From Acetomicrobium hydrogeniformans ATCC BAA-1850 (GTDB taxonomy: Bacteria; Synergistota; Synergistia; Synergistales; Acetomicrobiaceae), in contig NZ_ACJX03000001.1 of assembly GCF_000160455.2 (NCBI RefSeq), forward strand, positions 692,001 through 756,000: a DNA stretch of 64,000 bases, read 5' to 3'. Below, piece after piece: positions 1 through 9,604 of this stretch. Numbering within the stretch: position 1 is the first letter of the stretch; each line of letters begins with the position of its first letter. Both the position numbers and the translations under genes were made by a program. The notes beneath the pieces were generated by a model, which saw nothing but the letters and a program-made list of their open reading frames with translations, ran no database searches and was not told the origin of the DNA.

Positions 1-717
1 GTAGACAGGCCAAGCGCGCCAATGCTGATCCACCCTGAGGCGATATATTTTCATGACGGAAAAAGCTATCAGGTAACCGAACTGGATACTAAGGGTTTGC
101 GTTGCTATGTGAAAGGTGTATCTGTGGACTATTATACAGATGCAGATCTTGCTACGCGTTTGCAGGTTCTGGATATATTTAAGGAGGACGGCCATTGGGG
201 TTTAGGCGAAGTTTTATTGAGCTTTAGACCTACGGTTTACAAAAAGATCAAGCTCATGACTCACGAAAATGTCGGATACGGACAAATTTACATGGACGAG
301 GAAGAAATGCACACAACCGCATGTTGGTTTAAATTGGGAAAAGAATTCACAGACTCATTAAATGAAAGTTTCTTAAGTTCTGGACTTTTGGGTGTCTCCC
401 ATCTGATGAGAGTTGTCGCACCTTTATTTTTAATGTGCGATCGAGGCGATATAAGAGTACATCACATGGTTCGAGATCCCTTTTTTGAAACACCCAGTAT
501 ATATATTGCAGACAATGTTCCCGGCGGAGTTGGCTTAGCGGATGGAGCCTTTGCCTTAAAGAAAAAACTAATAGATGCGGCCTCTGAGGCAATATATAAT
601 TGTCCCTGCGAGAATGGTTGTCCTGCCTGCACAGGCGCCTTGGGGGCAACAATGAATGCAAAATATGCCACCATCGCTTTGCTCGATATTTTAAACACAC
701 AAGAGGGTTTAAGATGA
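1..717 (+). CDS. mrfA: C-terminal part of MrfA/YprA-type DEAD-box helicase (DUF1998 domain), cut by window edge
   Basis: The reading frame is open from base 1, so this is the 3' end of a longer gene; the methionine at 22 is internal. The visible part corresponds to the C-terminal DUF1998 region of Lhr-like helicases. Near the end it carries four cysteines (C-x-C-x4-C-x2-C in the stretch CPCENGCPAC), the zinc-binding cluster typical of this family. In Bacillus subtilis the MrfA helicase and MrfB exonuclease act together in repair of mitomycin C damage. The stop codon overlaps the start of the next gene (ATGA), which is an exonuclease of exactly that partner family, so the assignment rests on both domain and neighbour. 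The helicase motor domains lie outside the window and cannot be checked. Confidence 0.85.
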   Translation, partial: VDRPSAPMLIHPEAIYFHDGKSYQVTELDTKGLRCYVKGVSVDYYTDADLATRLQVLDIFKEDGHWGLGEVLLSFRPTVYKKIKLMTHENVGYGQIYMDEEEMHTTACWFKLGKEFTDSLNESFLSSGLLGVSHLMRVVAPLFLMCDRGDIRVHHMVRDPFFETPSIYIADNVPGGVGLADGAFALKKKLIDAASEAIYNCPCENGCPACTGALGATMNAKYATIALLDILNTQEGLR

Positions 718-1874
718 ACGACTACATGCCGTTACACATGAAATTTCTGCTAGACAGCTCAAAGAAGAAAAATGAAGAAAGAAAAAGAACCCTTGTAAGA
801 GGCCTCCCCCCGGGACGATTTTTGGACGATGAGGTATATTTTTGCGAGAGTAAGCATGAAATGTCGCCCTACAAAAACCGAGGTGAGTTGGAAAATCACT
901 TACAAATCCTTTCTCATTGGGGAGCGAAAGAACCGTTGGTCTTTTTTGACCTGGAGACAACCGGGCTTTCCGGAGGTACCGGCACTTACGCTTTTTTAGC
1001 AGGAATAGGCATGCTCGATCAAGATCAATTTATCGTTCGTCAATTATTCTTGTGCTCACCAAGGGCCGAAGGAATCTGGCTCCAAAAACTTATGGAAATA
1101 ATTCCCTACAAACCTTCCTTCGTGACATATAACGGCAAAAATTTCGATCTTCCACTCATCAACACTCGCTTTATCCTATCAAGGATAGAACCTATTGAAC
1201 CGACAGGACATTTAGATCTACTCCACCTCGCAAGAAGACTTTGGAAAAAGCGGATAGGCTCGTGCACCCTATCCAATGTGGAAAAGCAAATTCTTGGCAT
1301 CGACAGAAAAACCGAGGATGTCCCGGGATTTCTCATACCTGAACTTTATGCTCAATTTCTTAAAACAGGAGACGCTTCAGGATTAAGTGGCGTATTTTAT
1401 CACAACGAGATGGATATTTTGTCGCTTTGCATGCTCTTCAATAAAGTGGCAATGACTCTTTCCGGAAGGAGCACCGATCCACACGAAATCGACATGGCCG
1501 GAGATGCTTGGTATAACTACGATTTAAATAAGGCCAGCCGCTTATGGGAAAAGGCATCCTTGCTAACTCCTCCTGCAAAAAACGCCATATGGAAGCTGGC
1601 AATTGAATACAAGAGGCAAGGAGATCATTGCGAAGCTTTGTCTCTCTTCAAAAAGTTATATGACATGGAATACAAAAAGATAGACGTCGCCGTTGAAATA
1701 TCCAAAATCTATGAACATCAACTCAAGAATGCAAAAGAAGCCCTACTTTGGGCCGAAAAAGCCATGGATAATTTTCTTAGGTATAGACCTTTCTTATCTT
1801 CGATAAGAAAGGGGAAAATGGCCGATCTAACTAAACGAACAGATCGGTTAAGAAATAAAATCCGCCTACGTTGA
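714..1874 (+). CDS. mrfB: MrfB/YprB-type 3'-5' exonuclease
   Basis: A 386-residue protein whose DEDD exonuclease motif I (DLETTG, residues about 79-84) is followed by glycine-rich GGTGTY. The middle contains the RNase H-like fold signatures NGKNFDLP and HNEMDILS. The C-terminal third looks helical and repeat-like, as in YprB proteins that end in TPR-like repeats. The start at 714 overlaps the helicase stop by four bases, indicating translational coupling; an in-frame extension to 600 would lie entirely inside mrfA and is rejected. Together with the preceding gene it forms the mrfAB pair known from mitomycin C repair in Bacillus. A long hairpin follows the stop codon. Confidence 0.87.
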   Translation: MNDYMPLHMKFLLDSSKKKNEERKRTLVRGLPPGRFLDDEVYFCESKHEMSPYKNRGELENHLQILSHWGAKEPLVFFDLETTGLSGGTGTYAFLAGIGMLDQDQFIVRQLFLCSPRAEGIWLQKLMEIIPYKPSFVTYNGKNFDLPLINTRFILSRIEPIEPTGHLDLLHLARRLWKKRIGSCTLSNVEKQILGIDRKTEDVPGFLIPELYAQFLKTGDASGLSGVFYHNEMDILSLCMLFNKVAMTLSGRSTDPHEIDMAGDAWYNYDLNKASRLWEKASLLTPPAKNAIWKLAIEYKRQGDHCEALSLFKKLYDMEYKKIDVAVEISKIYEHQLKNAKEALLWAEKAMDNFLRYRPFLSSIRKGKMADLTKRTDRLRNKIRLR

Positions 1875-1892
1875 TGCAAAACACTATAATTA

Positions 1893-1945
1893 CATACTTA
1901 AAGCCATTAAAGCCTTTGATAAAGGCTTTAATGGCTTTAAGTATG
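1893..1945. terminator. 25-bp perfect hairpin between convergent genes
   Basis: Two perfectly complementary 25-base arms (1893-1917 and 1921-1945) are separated by three bases. It lies between mrfB and the convergent symporter gene. There is no clear T-run directly after the stem, so it may act as a bidirectional transcription barrier rather than a textbook intrinsic terminator. Confidence 0.6.
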
Positions 1946-1987
1946 CAGTTGCTACATTAAATTAAACTTTCTTGCTTTTTACCTACC

Positions 1988-3364
1988 CTATTTATTAGTA
2001 ATCAGAGAAACAACTACAAAAACCACAAGGGAAATTAAAGCAGCGAATATCTCCACAGGGGCTCCAAACAGCGAAACTCCGCCAACTATTCCCCATAAAG
2101 CAACGATCGAGCCTACGACCAAAGAAGCTAAGGCTCCTGCTTTAGTGGCGCCCTTCCATAAAAATCCTCCGATGACGGGGACAAATACACCTGCAGTGTA
2201 CATAGTGTAGGAATAAATCAGGGCATCTATGATACCGGGTACCATCAATGCAATTACCAAGGCTAATATACCAATGACAAAAGTAGAAATTCTTGAAATC
2301 TTAAGCAATTCTTTTTCTTGATCTGTTTCGCTAGCATGAAATATTTCAATCCAGAAGTCCTTTACAATATGAGATGTGGCAGCTGATAACAATGAATCTG
2401 CCGTCGACATAATGGCAGCCAACAGCGCAGCAAGGATCACTCCGCCGAGCAATGGTCCCATCATGTTCTTTAATATCCAGGGTACGGCCATCGACGGATC
2501 TTCCAGATCTGCCAAAGCATTGGCACCCATGCCCATAATGGCAGGGAAAAAGCTGACTATTACCAAAACAATGCCGCCTACCAGGGCAGCTCCTTTAGCT
2601 GTTGTCCCATTTTTAGCAGAAAAAAGCCTTTGGTAAAAGTCTTGGCCTATAAGAGTGTACATCACTGTAGGGACGAGCAACCACATGATACTTGCGGTTC
2701 CCATTCCCCATATGCTCAAATATTCCGGCCCTACGGCTTTCGCTTGAAGAAGCGATTCCAGACCTCCAAAACCTCCGGTATGTCCCAAAACTATAAATGC
2801 TGCAACTATAACTCCGATAGCTCCAAGAAGCATCTGTATTAAATCGGTTAAAGTTACAGCCCACATCCCCCCTGCAGTGGTGTACATGATGAAGACAAGG
2901 GTCGCCAGAATTGCTCCGGTATTTCCGGTTATTCCCAAAATACCCAAAGCTCCTCTGGCCGAAAGCACCTGTGCTGCCAAAATTCCTATTAAAGCAACTA
3001 TAGAAAGCAATGAACCGAGAGCCCTAATAGTCTTGCCACCATAGCGCTTCTCCAGGTAATCCGGGACGGTATAAAAGGCCAGATCGCGAAATTTTCTCGC
3101 CGTAACCAAACCCAATAAAATTAATCCAATGCCGCAGGAAACACCATACCACGCTCCGGACAACCCATACCTGAAACCATACTCTCCGCCACCCATGACT
3201 GCACCGCCCCCAAAATGCGTTGCAGCAAGAGTAGCGGCACAAAGGACAATTCCGAGCCTTCTGCCCGCAAGCAAAAAGTCAGTCATCCCCTTGACATAAA
3301 CCTTGCCAACCCACCAACCTATTAAAAGAAGCACAGCCATATAAAATATAACTATGTATAACAC
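1988..3364 (-). CDS. Sodium:solute symporter (SSS family)
   Basis: A 458-residue, strongly hydrophobic protein with about 12-13 predicted membrane segments. It has the SSS-family pattern: GRRLG near residue 36, glycine/alanine-rich helix 1 (AATHFGGGAVMGGGEYGF) and, in the middle, LAAIMSTADSLLSAATSH. The translation start is GTG, with GGGAGGTG about seven bases upstream on the minus strand. It starts four bases after the stop of the LarA-like gene, so the two form an operon. The substrate cannot be read from sequence; the partner suggests a 2-hydroxy acid such as lactate, which is inference. Confidence 0.88.
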   Translation of the reverse strand: MLYIVIFYMAVLLLIGWWVGKVYVKGMTDFLLAGRRLGIVLCAATLAATHFGGGAVMGGGEYGFRYGLSGAWYGVSCGIGLILLGLVTARKFRDLAFYTVPDYLEKRYGGKTIRALGSLLSIVALIGILAAQVLSARGALGILGITGNTGAILATLVFIMYTTAGGMWAVTLTDLIQMLLGAIGVIVAAFIVLGHTGGFGGLESLLQAKAVGPEYLSIWGMGTASIMWLLVPTVMYTLIGQDFYQRLFSAKNGTTAKGAALVGGIVLVIVSFFPAIMGMGANALADLEDPSMAVPWILKNMMGPLLGGVILAALLAAIMSTADSLLSAATSHIVKDFWIEIFHASETDQEKELLKISRISTFVIGILALVIALMVPGIIDALIYSYTMYTAGVFVPVIGGFLWKGATKAGALASLVVGSIVALWGIVGGVSLFGAPVEIFAALISLVVFVVVSLITNK

Positions 3365-3368
3365 CGCT

Positions 3369-4634
3369 TCACACCTCCCTCTTAACTTTCTCTACGTGAA
3401 CAGCATTCCCGGTAGGTATGTACAAAGCCCTTCCGGCAAAAGCCTCGCCCAAAACGTAATTTGCTGCCTCTTCTATATTGTCTGTTATAAGTCCCGGAAA
3501 GGCAACGTTCTTGTTTTTTGTGACTAAGGCACACCGTCGCCCCTGAAGCTCGTGAACCGTTTTAGTAGCTATATAAGCAGGAATTGTAAAATCCTTCTTC
3601 AGTTCCTCTATCGCTACAACTAAGTCACCCATTGCAAGCCTCATAAATCTGTCGAAAATGGGAGTGCCCATGCCTTCCCTGAGCTCCGCAACCAAAATTA
3701 TGCCTCCCCTATCTTTGATGCCATGATATACAGCCGTCAGCGCTTTTGTCGCCTGGTAAAGCTCTAAATCATAGGGATAACCGCCACATGAGACAAAGGC
3801 AACATCTGCAAGCTCATCCACCCATATGGTCTGTAAAGCCTGAGCTTCTCTTACTCCTTTTCTCCAGGCCTCCAAGAAATTCCCTGCTACATACGAATGT
3901 GGTTTTCCTCTCTCGTCAGTTATTACGTTTAAAAGAAATGATTTTTTGTCCTTCAAAACAACCTTTGTATATTCTTCCATATCTAGAGCTACAGGGTTTT
4001 TATCGAGCTCGCCACAGGTAACTTTTTCATTAAATTCATTTCCGATCAATCCGTTACGGTGGTTTGCCTGGATCGATTCTCTTGAACTTATGCCCGGAAT
4101 TATGATTTTTCTTCCCCCTGCAAAGCCGGCCAAATCGTGATAGCAAATGCCTCCCAAGAGGATCAAAAGATCTGCCTCATAGGCATCTTTTTGTATCACT
4201 ATAGGTGTGCCGCGGCTGGTAACCTTACCGGTGTCCGTTAAATTTTCGGTAGATTGATGACACAGGACATGGTCTTGAGGTTTTCTCGCTTCGCCTAAAA
4301 CTACCCTTTCTTCATCACTCGACATCCTGCGATGTTGACCTGTAGCTATAAGCCAAGTTACCTCACCTACGCCTGCTGTGCTCAACCTTTTTCTGACGGC
4401 TACACACATCCTGTCTATTCCCTGCCAGGCTCGCGTGATATCGGGCACTAAAACGACAACCTTGCGGCAACCGGCAGCAAGTTCTTCCAAACGAGGCGAT
4501 TCTATTGGAGAATTCAAAGCCTGCTCTACGTCGACGGGTCTTACTTCTCCAGCTCGAGTTGTCGTATTTATTATGTCATACTGGCACTCCCAAAGAAGGG
4601 TATCGTCGCCCATTTTAAAAGCCAATGATTTCAT
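3369..4634 (-). CDS. larA: LarA-family nickel-pincer racemase (lactate racemase-like)
   Basis: 421 residues, the usual LarA length. Residues that match the Lactobacillus plantarum LarA active site are present at conserved spacing: His101 (in TGQHR), His166 (in CYHD), Lys176 (in GGRK, the lysine that carries the nickel-pincer cofactor) and His192 (in NHRNG). The H-K and K-H spacings, 10 and 16, equal those of LarA. LarA homologues racemise or epimerise 2-hydroxy acids, and many are not lactate-specific, so the substrate is open. The gene is first in a two-gene operon with the downstream symporter; a GGAGG site precedes the ATG. No larB, larC or larE cofactor genes are visible in this window. 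Confidence 0.8.
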   Translation of the reverse strand: MKSLAFKMGDDTLLWECQYDIINTTTRAGEVRPVDVEQALNSPIESPRLEELAAGCRKVVVLVPDITRAWQGIDRMCVAVRKRLSTAGVGEVTWLIATGQHRRMSSDEERVVLGEARKPQDHVLCHQSTENLTDTGKVTSRGTPIVIQKDAYEADLLILLGGICYHDLAGFAGGRKIIIPGISSRESIQANHRNGLIGNEFNEKVTCGELDKNPVALDMEEYTKVVLKDKKSFLLNVITDERGKPHSYVAGNFLEAWRKGVREAQALQTIWVDELADVAFVSCGGYPYDLELYQATKALTAVYHGIKDRGGIILVAELREGMGTPIFDRFMRLAMGDLVVAIEELKKDFTIPAYIATKTVHELQGRRCALVTKNKNVAFPGLITDNIEEAANYVLGEAFAGRALYIPTGNAVHVEKVKREV

Positions 4635-4781
4635 AAAAGTCCACCTCCCACTGTCAATAGATTAACATAAAAAACGATCATTTGAAGCATAAAGTGTAGC
4701 GAATCCGTAAGACTGATGCAATATAATGTGATCTAAAATATAATAGAATTTAACCCTTGACGAAGAAGGAGATGATCTTTT

Positions 4782-5264
4782 GTGTTCGTTAGCCCTACTT
4801 ACGGTCCTCTCGAACTCGACCAAGTGATCAAACGAATGTGCAACTTTATGGCTCAAGAGGGAAATTATCGGATAATAGTTGGAACCGATTCACAACTTCT
4901 AATCAGCAGCACGCTTTTCGTTTCCGCAATAGTGGTCCACAGAATTGGACGGGGTGGGATTTATTTTTACAAAAAAACCTACGATTCAAAACCCTACTCC
5001 ATCAAGGAGCGCATCTTAACGGAAACCTCGATGAGCCTTACACTTGCAAGCGAAATACTCCAACTTCTCGCCCAAGACATTATCCTCTGCGAACAATATA
5101 GACAATTACTTGAGATACACCTCGACGTCGGAGAAAAGGGTCTTACGAGGGAGATATTAAATATGGTCGTCGGCATGGTAAAAGGAAGCGGCTACGTGGC
5201 CCACATAAAACCTGATGCCTTCGCCGCTTCCTGCGTAGCCGACAAATACACAAAGAGCGCTTAG
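4782..5264 (+). CDS. YkuK-like RNase H-fold protein (DUF458)
   Basis: A 160-residue protein starting at GTG with GAAGGAG about ten bases upstream. The sequence IIVGTDSQ near residue 33, IYFYKKTY in the middle and HLDVGEKG near residue 115 match the DUF458/YkuK family, predicted to have an RNase H-like fold; its cellular function is not established. It reads divergently from larA, and its 3' end overlaps the convergent copZ gene by four bases. Confidence 0.75.
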   Translation: MFVSPTYGPLELDQVIKRMCNFMAQEGNYRIIVGTDSQLLISSTLFVSAIVVHRIGRGGIYFYKKTYDSKPYSIKERILTETSMSLTLASEILQLLAQDIILCEQYRQLLEIHLDVGEKGLTREILNMVVGMVKGSGYVAHIKPDAFAASCVADKYTKSA

Positions 5265-5461
5265 TTTTTTAACGTGGCTTTGTATCCGATTTCGTCCAGA
5301 GTTTCTATGACACTTTCAATGTCATCGGTATCTGCTTCGACCGTCTTGTTTTCCAGGTTCACTTTAAATTCCGTTAAACCCAGCTCTTCTAAAGTCTTGG
5401 AAATTCTTTTAACGCAATGTTGACACGACATATCCGGAACGTCCAGTATGAAATGCGCCAT
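5261..5461 (-). CDS. copZ: CopZ-like copper chaperone (HMA domain)
   Basis: A 66-residue single heavy-metal-associated domain. The metal-binding motif MSCQHC at about residues 11-16 is the canonical MxCxxC of Atx1/CopZ chaperones that pass Cu(I) to CopA-type ATPases. It is the last gene of the minus-strand group copA-pepF-copZ, separated from pepF by about 27 bases, and has a GGAGG site before its ATG. The context supports copper rather than mercury or zinc. Confidence 0.88.
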   Translation of the reverse strand: MAHFILDVPDMSCQHCVKRISKTLEELGLTEFKVNLENKTVEADTDDIESVIETLDEIGYKATLKN

Positions 5462-5488
5462 CCATAAATCTCCTCCTTACTTTACTTT

Positions 5489-7306
5489 TTACCCTTCTAG
5501 TATCAGTTCTTTTAACGTGTTCAAATCTTCCTCAAATTTTTTACAAGTCATTTTCAATGGTTGAGGTGAAGTCATATCCACTCCCGCTACCTTCAAGGCG
5601 TCAACGGGATCCATGGAATCGCCCAAGGAAAGAAACTTCAAATAGCGATCCACCGCCTGCTTTCCGTCTTTCAATATGCTCGCAGCAATTGCAGTGGCAG
5701 CCGAATAGCCGGTGGCGTATTGGTAAACATAATAGGCATTATAAAAGTGCGGAATTCTGGCCCATTCCAAAGGCAATTCTTCATCTATAAATAAAGTATC
5801 GCCGTAATGCCTTTCATACAAATCTCTCCATATGGAGCTAAAGTCTTCATTCGTTAAGGGAACACCTTTCTCCAATCTTTCGTGCACTTGAAGCTCAAAT
5901 TCCGCAAAGAGCAATTGCCTGTAGACCGTGGTGCGCACCTGTTCCAATCCATAGTTGATCAAATAGACCTTTTCGGCTTTAATGTTAGCTCTTTTAATCA
6001 TGTGTTCAAGCAATAATATTTCGTTAGTCGTTGAAGCGACCTCGGCCGTAAAAATGCTGACACCGGAATATACGTAAGGTTGGTTTTTAAAAGTAAAATG
6101 GGAATGCATCGCATGTCCCATTTCGTGAGCCAAGGTGAAGACGTCCCTGAAGGTCCCGTTGAAATTTAAAAGCACGTAGGGATGTACTCCGTAAACGCCC
6201 CAAGAGTAGGCCCCATTCCTCTTGCCCCTGTTTTCGTACACATCCAACCACCTGTTTTCGAAGGCTCCCAAAAGAGCTTTCCGATACTCATCGCCCAGAG
6301 GAAACAGGCCCTCTATGACGATATTTTTTGCTTCATCAAAGCTGTATCTCGTCTTGGGTTCCGGAAAAAGAGGAACATAAAGGTCATAAAAATGCATCTC
6401 ATTCAGGTTTAAAATTTCTTTTTTAAACAATACATATTGCCGAAGGGGAAACAGCCATTGGTTTATCGTTTCTAACGCTTTTTCATAAACGATTGTCGGG
6501 ATGTTCTCGGGATGAAGCGAGGCCTCCAGTGTTCTGTCGTAATTCCTCGCTTTGGCATAAAACATGTCCTTTTTTAAGCTTCCCAAATAGGTGGCAGAAA
6601 TGGTATTTTTAACTTTTTTATAACTTGAGAAAAGACCTTTAAAAGCATCGCGACGCAAACGCCTGTCTCTGCTGTGTAAAAAATATGAATACCTTTCCTC
6701 GGATAGTTCCACCTCCGTTCCTTCTTCGTCTTTGATCTTCGGGAACTCCATATCTGCATTTGTTAAGAAGGAAAATATATCTTCGGGAACTCTCGCCACA
6801 TCTCCGGACATGGCAAGCAATTTTTCCCCCTCAACAGAAAGAATATGACCTTTAAGGCGCATTATCCTGGCAAGTTCAACCCTGTATAAATCAAGGCTAG
6901 GGTCCTCGGTTAAATACCTTTCGACTCCCTCCGGACCCAACGATATTATGTTAGGTACAAAAGAGGATACTGCCTCGGAAAAGCGCAGATACATCAAAGA
7001 AGCGCGTTGCACCATGGATTGAGCCTTTGTATCACGGGCATCTTCGTGACATTTAAAAGAAGCATAGGCATAAAGTTTTCCCAACTCCTCCGCAACTTCG
7101 TCCCTGAGCTTAAGAGCATTCAAAAGCGATCTGGCCGAAGATACAATGTCCTTGCCGGCTCTTTGCAATTCCTCCACCTTAACTTCCAGATTACGTAACC
7201 TTTCGTCCCAGGCCTCTACATTCGGATAGAGATCTTCCAGTCGCCACTTATATTCCTCCGGTATTTCATCCCTCTCGGGAATGTCTGAAATCCTTTCTTC
7301 GGACAT
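5489..7306 (-). CDS. pepF: Oligoendopeptidase F (M3 metallopeptidase)
   Basis: About 605 residues, standard for PepF. The zinc-protease motif HEMGH (HExxH) lies near residue 392 in the sequence TLAHEMGHAMHS, followed by the conserved region with FTAEVAST. It hydrolyses short peptides in the cytoplasm, consistent with a peptide-fermenting lifestyle. I chose the ATG at 7306 because AAAGGAG sits seven bases upstream. An in-frame ATG at 7327 overlaps the copA stop and has no visible ribosome site. The gene sits between copA and copZ, with no obvious copper role. Confidence 0.9.
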   Translation of the reverse strand: MSEERISDIPERDEIPEEYKWRLEDLYPNVEAWDERLRNLEVKVEELQRAGKDIVSSARSLLNALKLRDEVAEELGKLYAYASFKCHEDARDTKAQSMVQRASLMYLRFSEAVSSFVPNIISLGPEGVERYLTEDPSLDLYRVELARIMRLKGHILSVEGEKLLAMSGDVARVPEDIFSFLTNADMEFPKIKDEEGTEVELSEERYSYFLHSRDRRLRRDAFKGLFSSYKKVKNTISATYLGSLKKDMFYAKARNYDRTLEASLHPENIPTIVYEKALETINQWLFPLRQYVLFKKEILNLNEMHFYDLYVPLFPEPKTRYSFDEAKNIVIEGLFPLGDEYRKALLGAFENRWLDVYENRGKRNGAYSWGVYGVHPYVLLNFNGTFRDVFTLAHEMGHAMHSHFTFKNQPYVYSGVSIFTAEVASTTNEILLLEHMIKRANIKAEKVYLINYGLEQVRTTVYRQLLFAEFELQVHERLEKGVPLTNEDFSSIWRDLYERHYGDTLFIDEELPLEWARIPHFYNAYYVYQYATGYSAATAIAASILKDGKQAVDRYLKFLSLGDSMDPVDALKVAGVDMTSPQPLKMTCKKFEEDLNTLKELILEG

Positions 7307-7323
7307 AAAGATACTCCTTTCAT

Positions 7324-9480
7324 TCAAACACTTTTTATCCTTAACGAATTCAATATTACTGATATAGAACTCAAAGCCATAGCTCCTTCGGCAATAATTG
7401 GGTGCAGCAAGGCAGACATTGCCAAAGGAATCGCTATAACGTTATATCCAAAAGCCCAGGCCAAATTTTGTCTAATTACACTAAAGGTTTCTTTCGAAAT
7501 CTCGATGAGATCCACAACCTTTGAGGCTCCACCATTTAATATTACGACGTCTGCACTGTCTATGGCCAGATCTGTGCCGCTCCCCATGGCCACACCTACA
7601 TCGGCAGCTTTCAAAGCAGCAGCGTCATTCATGCCGTCTCCTGTCATCATAACCTTTTTGCCCGCTCCTTGATAGTGTCTTACTATATTGACCTTATCAT
7701 CCGGACGAACGCCCCAATAAAAGTCCTTTATACCCAATTCACTTGCGACCACTTTAGCTGTTCCCTCGCCATCGCCTGTGGCTAACACGACATCTACACC
7801 CATGCTCTTAAGGCGACGCACAACCTCAAAGGAATCCTCCCTTATTGGGTCAAATACCCCAATGTAGCCCAATATAGAACCATCCCTCATTACTTCGACA
7901 ACTGTGTAGCCCTTCTCAAGTAATTGACGATATCTTTGAGGATTTTCCGGTCTTCCGACCAAGTATGATTGACCCCTTGCCGTACCTCTGATGCCTTCGC
8001 CAACTATCTCTTCGAAATCATTTATCTCGACATCGCCTTTCTTTAATTCAGCTATAGCTTTCCCTAAAGGGTGATTGGACAGGGACTCCAGGTTTCCAAC
8101 GATATTTGCCACTTCTTCTGTAAGGTTGTGCTCTACAACCTTGGGTGATCCCAAAGTAAGGGTACCAGTCTTATCGAAGATAACGACGCCTACATCTTTT
8201 GTAGTTTGTATGGCCTCTGCATTTCTTATTATGAGCCCCTGACGCATAGCCTTGTTCGTTCCCGTTATTAAAGCCATTGGTATCGCTAAACCAAGCGCAC
8301 AGGGGCAGGCGATCACTATGGTTGTAACAAAGGCAAAAACTCCTACCGACAGAGGATCTCTGGACTCGATAACCCAGGGCAAAATCTGTTTAGCATGGCT
8401 TAAAAGGCTTCCCCACTCTTCAACATTAAAAGCCCATAGCACACCCGATAGCAGAGCAAGAAAAGTCACTATTGGAACAAAAACATTTGTAATCCTATCC
8501 GCAAGAGCCTGAATGGGAATCTTTGAACCCTGAGCTTCCTGAATTAATGATATCATCTGCGAAAGAAAGGTATCTTCACCGACTTGAGTAACGCGAACCT
8601 TGAGGAAACTCGATAAGTTAAGAGAGCCAGAAGTAACTTTATCGCCCGATTTTTTAAGAACGGGCATCGGTTCGCCCGTGATCATCGCTTCATCCACGGA
8701 AGAGACGCCTTCTGCAACTTCACCATCTGCGGGAATGCGCTCCCCCGGTTTAACTGCTATCAAAAATCCCTGCTTTACGGCTTCTATGGGCATTAAGATT
8801 TCCTTGCCATCTTCGGTGATAACTCTTGCTTCCTGGGCTTTCAGCTTCAGTAACGCCTTTACTTCTTTGGAGGCTTTGTCCCTCAGGCGTGATTCTATAA
8901 AACGTCCAGTCAGATGAATTGACATAATCATTGCCCCTATGCTTCCAAAAGACGTCTCAAATAAACCGACCGAGGCTAATAGGGCAGTTATCAATGAAGT
9001 GAGGGATCCTAAAAAAACGAGAACATCCATATTAGCATGAATATGAGATAAAGCGATCCATGCCCCCTTTATCGTCTGTTTTCCTGCTATAAATATGACC
9101 AATGCCGAGGCTATTGTTTCAGCGTAATAAAACCACGAAATATGATATCCCGCCATATGCAAAAACATCAATAACATTAGAGGAACCGTTATAGACCATG
9201 CAAATATAACGTTTCGTTTAGATGCCCTGTAACGTCGGGCTTCAAAGTTTTCTTGAGATTCATAGGTTACACCGTAACCTACCCTTTCTACTGCCTCTTC
9301 CAAAACCCTCTGGGGAACATCTTTCTCTAAAAGAACAAATGCCGTTTCAGTCGCCAAATTTACAGCGGCAAACTTAACCCCCTCTACTTTTTTCAATGCC
9401 TTTTCGACAGTCATCGCGCATGTCGCACAAGTCATTCCCGTTATTCGAAAATTCCTTTTCTCCTCAGTAGTCATATTCAT
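7324..9480 (-). CDS. copA: Copper-exporting P1B-type ATPase
   Basis: 718 residues with the expected order: one N-terminal HMA domain (MTCATC, about residues 18-23), membrane helices, TGEP of the actuator domain, the CPC motif (ACPCALGLAIP, around residue 390), the phosphorylation motif DKTGT (around 434) and the hinge TGDGMNDAAAL. The last helices carry the YN and MALSS patterns of Cu(I)-exporting ATPases. It couples ATP hydrolysis to copper export across the cytoplasmic membrane. It is followed by pepF and copZ on the same strand. GGTGGAG precedes the start. Confidence 0.93.
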   Translation of the reverse strand: MNMTTEEKRNFRITGMTCATCAMTVEKALKKVEGVKFAAVNLATETAFVLLEKDVPQRVLEEAVERVGYGVTYESQENFEARRYRASKRNVIFAWSITVPLMLLMFLHMAGYHISWFYYAETIASALVIFIAGKQTIKGAWIALSHIHANMDVLVFLGSLTSLITALLASVGLFETSFGSIGAMIMSIHLTGRFIESRLRDKASKEVKALLKLKAQEARVITEDGKEILMPIEAVKQGFLIAVKPGERIPADGEVAEGVSSVDEAMITGEPMPVLKKSGDKVTSGSLNLSSFLKVRVTQVGEDTFLSQMISLIQEAQGSKIPIQALADRITNVFVPIVTFLALLSGVLWAFNVEEWGSLLSHAKQILPWVIESRDPLSVGVFAFVTTIVIACPCALGLAIPMALITGTNKAMRQGLIIRNAEAIQTTKDVGVVIFDKTGTLTLGSPKVVEHNLTEEVANIVGNLESLSNHPLGKAIAELKKGDVEINDFEEIVGEGIRGTARGQSYLVGRPENPQRYRQLLEKGYTVVEVMRDGSILGYIGVFDPIREDSFEVVRRLKSMGVDVVLATGDGEGTAKVVASELGIKDFYWGVRPDDKVNIVRHYQGAGKKVMMTGDGMNDAAALKAADVGVAMGSGTDLAIDSADVVILNGGASKVVDLIEISKETFSVIRQNLAWAFGYNVIAIPLAMSALLHPIIAEGAMALSSISVILNSLRIKSV

Positions 9481-9559
9481 TCAGTCATCTCCACCGGCGA
9501 GTTCTATTTAGGTATATATTAACATTATTAGTAATACCTAAATTCTATTAACCATTTTA

Positions 9560-9590
9560 GGGCAAGCTCTTTTATAATTCAAGCTTGCCC
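9560..9590. terminator. Inverted repeat downstream of the small-protein operon
   Basis: Arms 9560-9568 and 9582-9590 (GGGCAAGCT and its complement) are separated by 13 bases. It lies after the minus-strand gene ending at 9605 and before copA. A TTTT run follows only on the plus strand, so termination of the minus-strand transcript is plausible but weakly supported. Confidence 0.45.
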
Positions 9591-9604
9591 TTTTAAGGCA
9601 CCGT

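Noticed and set aside
600-713. In-frame upstream extension of mrfB
   Set aside because: It lies wholly inside the helicase gene; ATG 714 overlaps the helicase stop by four bases, as expected for a coupled pair.
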